Assembly (NCBI GenBank): GCA_041667115.1 | Contig: JBAYFO010000028.1 | Span: 1-45,925, forward strand | DNA length: 45,925 nt | Direction of reading: 5' to 3' | Origin: UBA1563 sp041667115 | GTDB taxonomy: Bacteria > Bacteroidota > Ignavibacteria > Ignavibacteriales > Ignavibacteriaceae | Shown here: positions 44,695 through 45,925 of the stretch, in pieces | Position numbering within the stretch: the stretch's first letter is position 1 | How the letters are laid out: each line of letters starts with the position of its first letter | Notes under the pieces: generated by a model | What the model was told of the DNA's origin: nothing | Seen by the model: the letters and a program-made list of their open reading frames with translations, nothing else | Database searches by the model: none | Position numbers and translations under genes: made by a program

Positions 44695-45925
44695 ATGGCA
44701 AAAACTTTTGAAATAGCGATTTTAGGCGGTGGTCCCGGCGGATACGTTGCGGCAATCCGCGCCGCTCAATTGGGTTTTAAAACCGTTGTGATCGATAAAG
44801 ATAATTTGGGCGGCGTTTGTTTGAATTGGGGCTGCATTCCGACAAAATCACTTCTTAAAAATGCCGAATTATACGATAAAATAAAGAATCACTCTGAAGA
44901 TTTTGGAATTTCTGTTAAAGAAGTTTCATTTGATTTCTCCAAAATTATTAAGCGAAGCCGTGATGTTTCCGACCGTATTACTAAGAATGTTGAACTTCTT
45001 ATTAAGAAAAATAAAATTGAAAGAGTGCGCGGTTTCGGAAAACTAGTAGTTAATAATCAGATTGATATTTATGATAACGAAGGGAAGAAGACCGATTCGG
45101 TTAGTGCGGATAAAATAATTATTGCAACCGGTGCAAGAGCGAAAAATCTCCCGAACATTCCCGTAGACAGAAAAGTAATAATCACAAGCACAGAAGCGAT
45201 GAACCTTACAGAACAGCCGAAGGAAATGATCATCATCGGCGCAGGAGCCATCGGTGTTGAGTTTGCTTATTTCTATTCTGTCTTAGGAACAAAAGTTACG
45301 CTGATTGAAATGATGGAAAACATTTTGCCAATCGAGGATAAAGAAGTCTCACAAACGCTTGAAAAGAGTTTCCGAAAAAGAGGAATTGAAATTCATACTT
45401 CAACTATCGTTGATAAAGTGGTTGTTAAGGGAAAGAAAGCTTACATCACAATCACAAAAAATGGTGAACAAAAAGAATTAACTGCTGACATCGTTCTTTC
45501 ATCAATCGGCGTTACAGGTAATGTTGAAGGTTTCGGTTTGGAAGAATTAGGAATAGAACTTTTCAAAAATCATATTAAAGTTGATAGGAAAACTTACCAA
45601 ACAAACAGAGAAAATATATTTGCGGTAGGTGATGTTATTGGCGCTCCCTGGCTAGCGCATGTTGCATCGGCAGAAGGCATTCACTGTGTTGAGACGATAA
45701 AAGGTTTGCAACCGGCTTCAATCAATTATGAAAATATTCCGGGATGCACTTATTGTCAGCCGCAAGTAGCAAGTATAGGTTTAACCGAAGCAAAAGCGAT
45801 TGAACAAGGTTACGAAATAAAGATTGGCAAATTTCCTTTTATGGCAAGTGGAAAAGCATTTGCAGCCGGTGAGCGTGAAGGATTTGTAAAACTCATTTTC
45901 GATGCTAAGTATGGTGAACTTCTCG
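44695..45925 (+). CDS. lpdA: Dihydrolipoyl dehydrogenase (5' part, cut by window end)
   Basis: E3 component of pyruvate and 2-oxo-acid dehydrogenase complexes or of the glycine cleavage system, re-oxidising dihydrolipoamide with NAD. About 410 of roughly 465 residues are present. The FAD loop ILGGGPGGYVAAIRAAQLG is at 9-27. The redox-active disulfide C42/C47 lies in GGVCLNWGCIPTKS. The NAD loop IIIGAGAIGVEFA is at about 179-191, and the second FAD motif IFAVGDVIGAPWLAHVAS is near residue 304. The dimerisation domain (CTYCQPQVASIGLTE) has begun when the window ends, before the His-Glu active-site pair. The frame is open to the last base with no defect. Confidence 0.96.
   Translation, partial: MAKTFEIAILGGGPGGYVAAIRAAQLGFKTVVIDKDNLGGVCLNWGCIPTKSLLKNAELYDKIKNHSEDFGISVKEVSFDFSKIIKRSRDVSDRITKNVELLIKKNKIERVRGFGKLVVNNQIDIYDNEGKKTDSVSADKIIIATGARAKNLPNIPVDRKVIITSTEAMNLTEQPKEMIIIGAGAIGVEFAYFYSVLGTKVTLIEMMENILPIEDKEVSQTLEKSFRKRGIEIHTSTIVDKVVVKGKKAYITITKNGEQKELTADIVLSSIGVTGNVEGFGLEELGIELFKNHIKVDRKTYQTNRENIFAVGDVIGAPWLAHVASAEGIHCVETIKGLQPASINYENIPGCTYCQPQVASIGLTEAKAIEQGYEIKIGKFPFMASGKAFAAGEREGFVKLIFDAKYGELL

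Overview
The window looks like chromosomal DNA of an Ignavibacteria-type bacterium (Bacteroidota/Chlorobi side of the tree, Ignavibacteriales or Melioribacteraceae-like). The main clue is a 1205-residue secreted protein ending in a type IX secretion sorting domain with the NYPNPFNPSTTIKY signature typical of that group. AT-rich base composition, a TonB-dependent receptor, Bacteroidota-style lipoprotein signals and the overall gene content agree. The lineage is inferred from protein signatures only.

Left end (1-2000): an accessory patch. A 3' gene fragment is followed by a two-gene cassette (a DUF6978-like protein and a DUF1828/DUF1829 protein) lying between two copies of the 3' end of purB. 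One copy ends the intact purB; the other is a detached, mostly synonymously diverged copy at 408-487. This looks like the footprint of an element that inserted at the end of purB.

2-16 kb: mostly housekeeping genes. They are htrA-purB (overlapping), a TPR protein, aroE, two divergent class I aminotransferases of which the second overlaps pckA (aspartate to oxaloacetate to PEP), a Sco/PCuAC copper-delivery pair, coaD, a DASS carboxylate transporter and phosphofructokinase, followed by tRNA-Asp with a strong terminator.

16-27 kb: transport and sugar use. It holds CstA, an orphan sensor kinase, xylulokinase, and a minus-strand operon of an SSS sugar symporter, a small membrane protein and aldose epimerase. 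Behind the operon, an apparently empty 1.2 kb gap contains frameshifted remains of a GH51 arabinofuranosidase and the DNA-binding tail of an AraC-family regulator, suggesting that a larger pentose or arabinoxylan locus has eroded. An intact tRNA-Ser(GCT) is preceded by a broken duplicate of its own 5' part.

27-46 kb: a ZnuD-like TonB receptor with a small His-containing partner, glutaryl-CoA dehydrogenase, guaB, a glycosyltransferase overlapping purD, an MFS exporter, a methyltransferase, the large type IX cargo protein with an internal duplication, a cysteine-free MutY-like glycosylase, a lipoprotein with FN3 and propeller-like repeats, and the start of dihydrolipoamide dehydrogenase, cut by the window end. 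No rRNA, CRISPR array, transposase or integrase was recognised.
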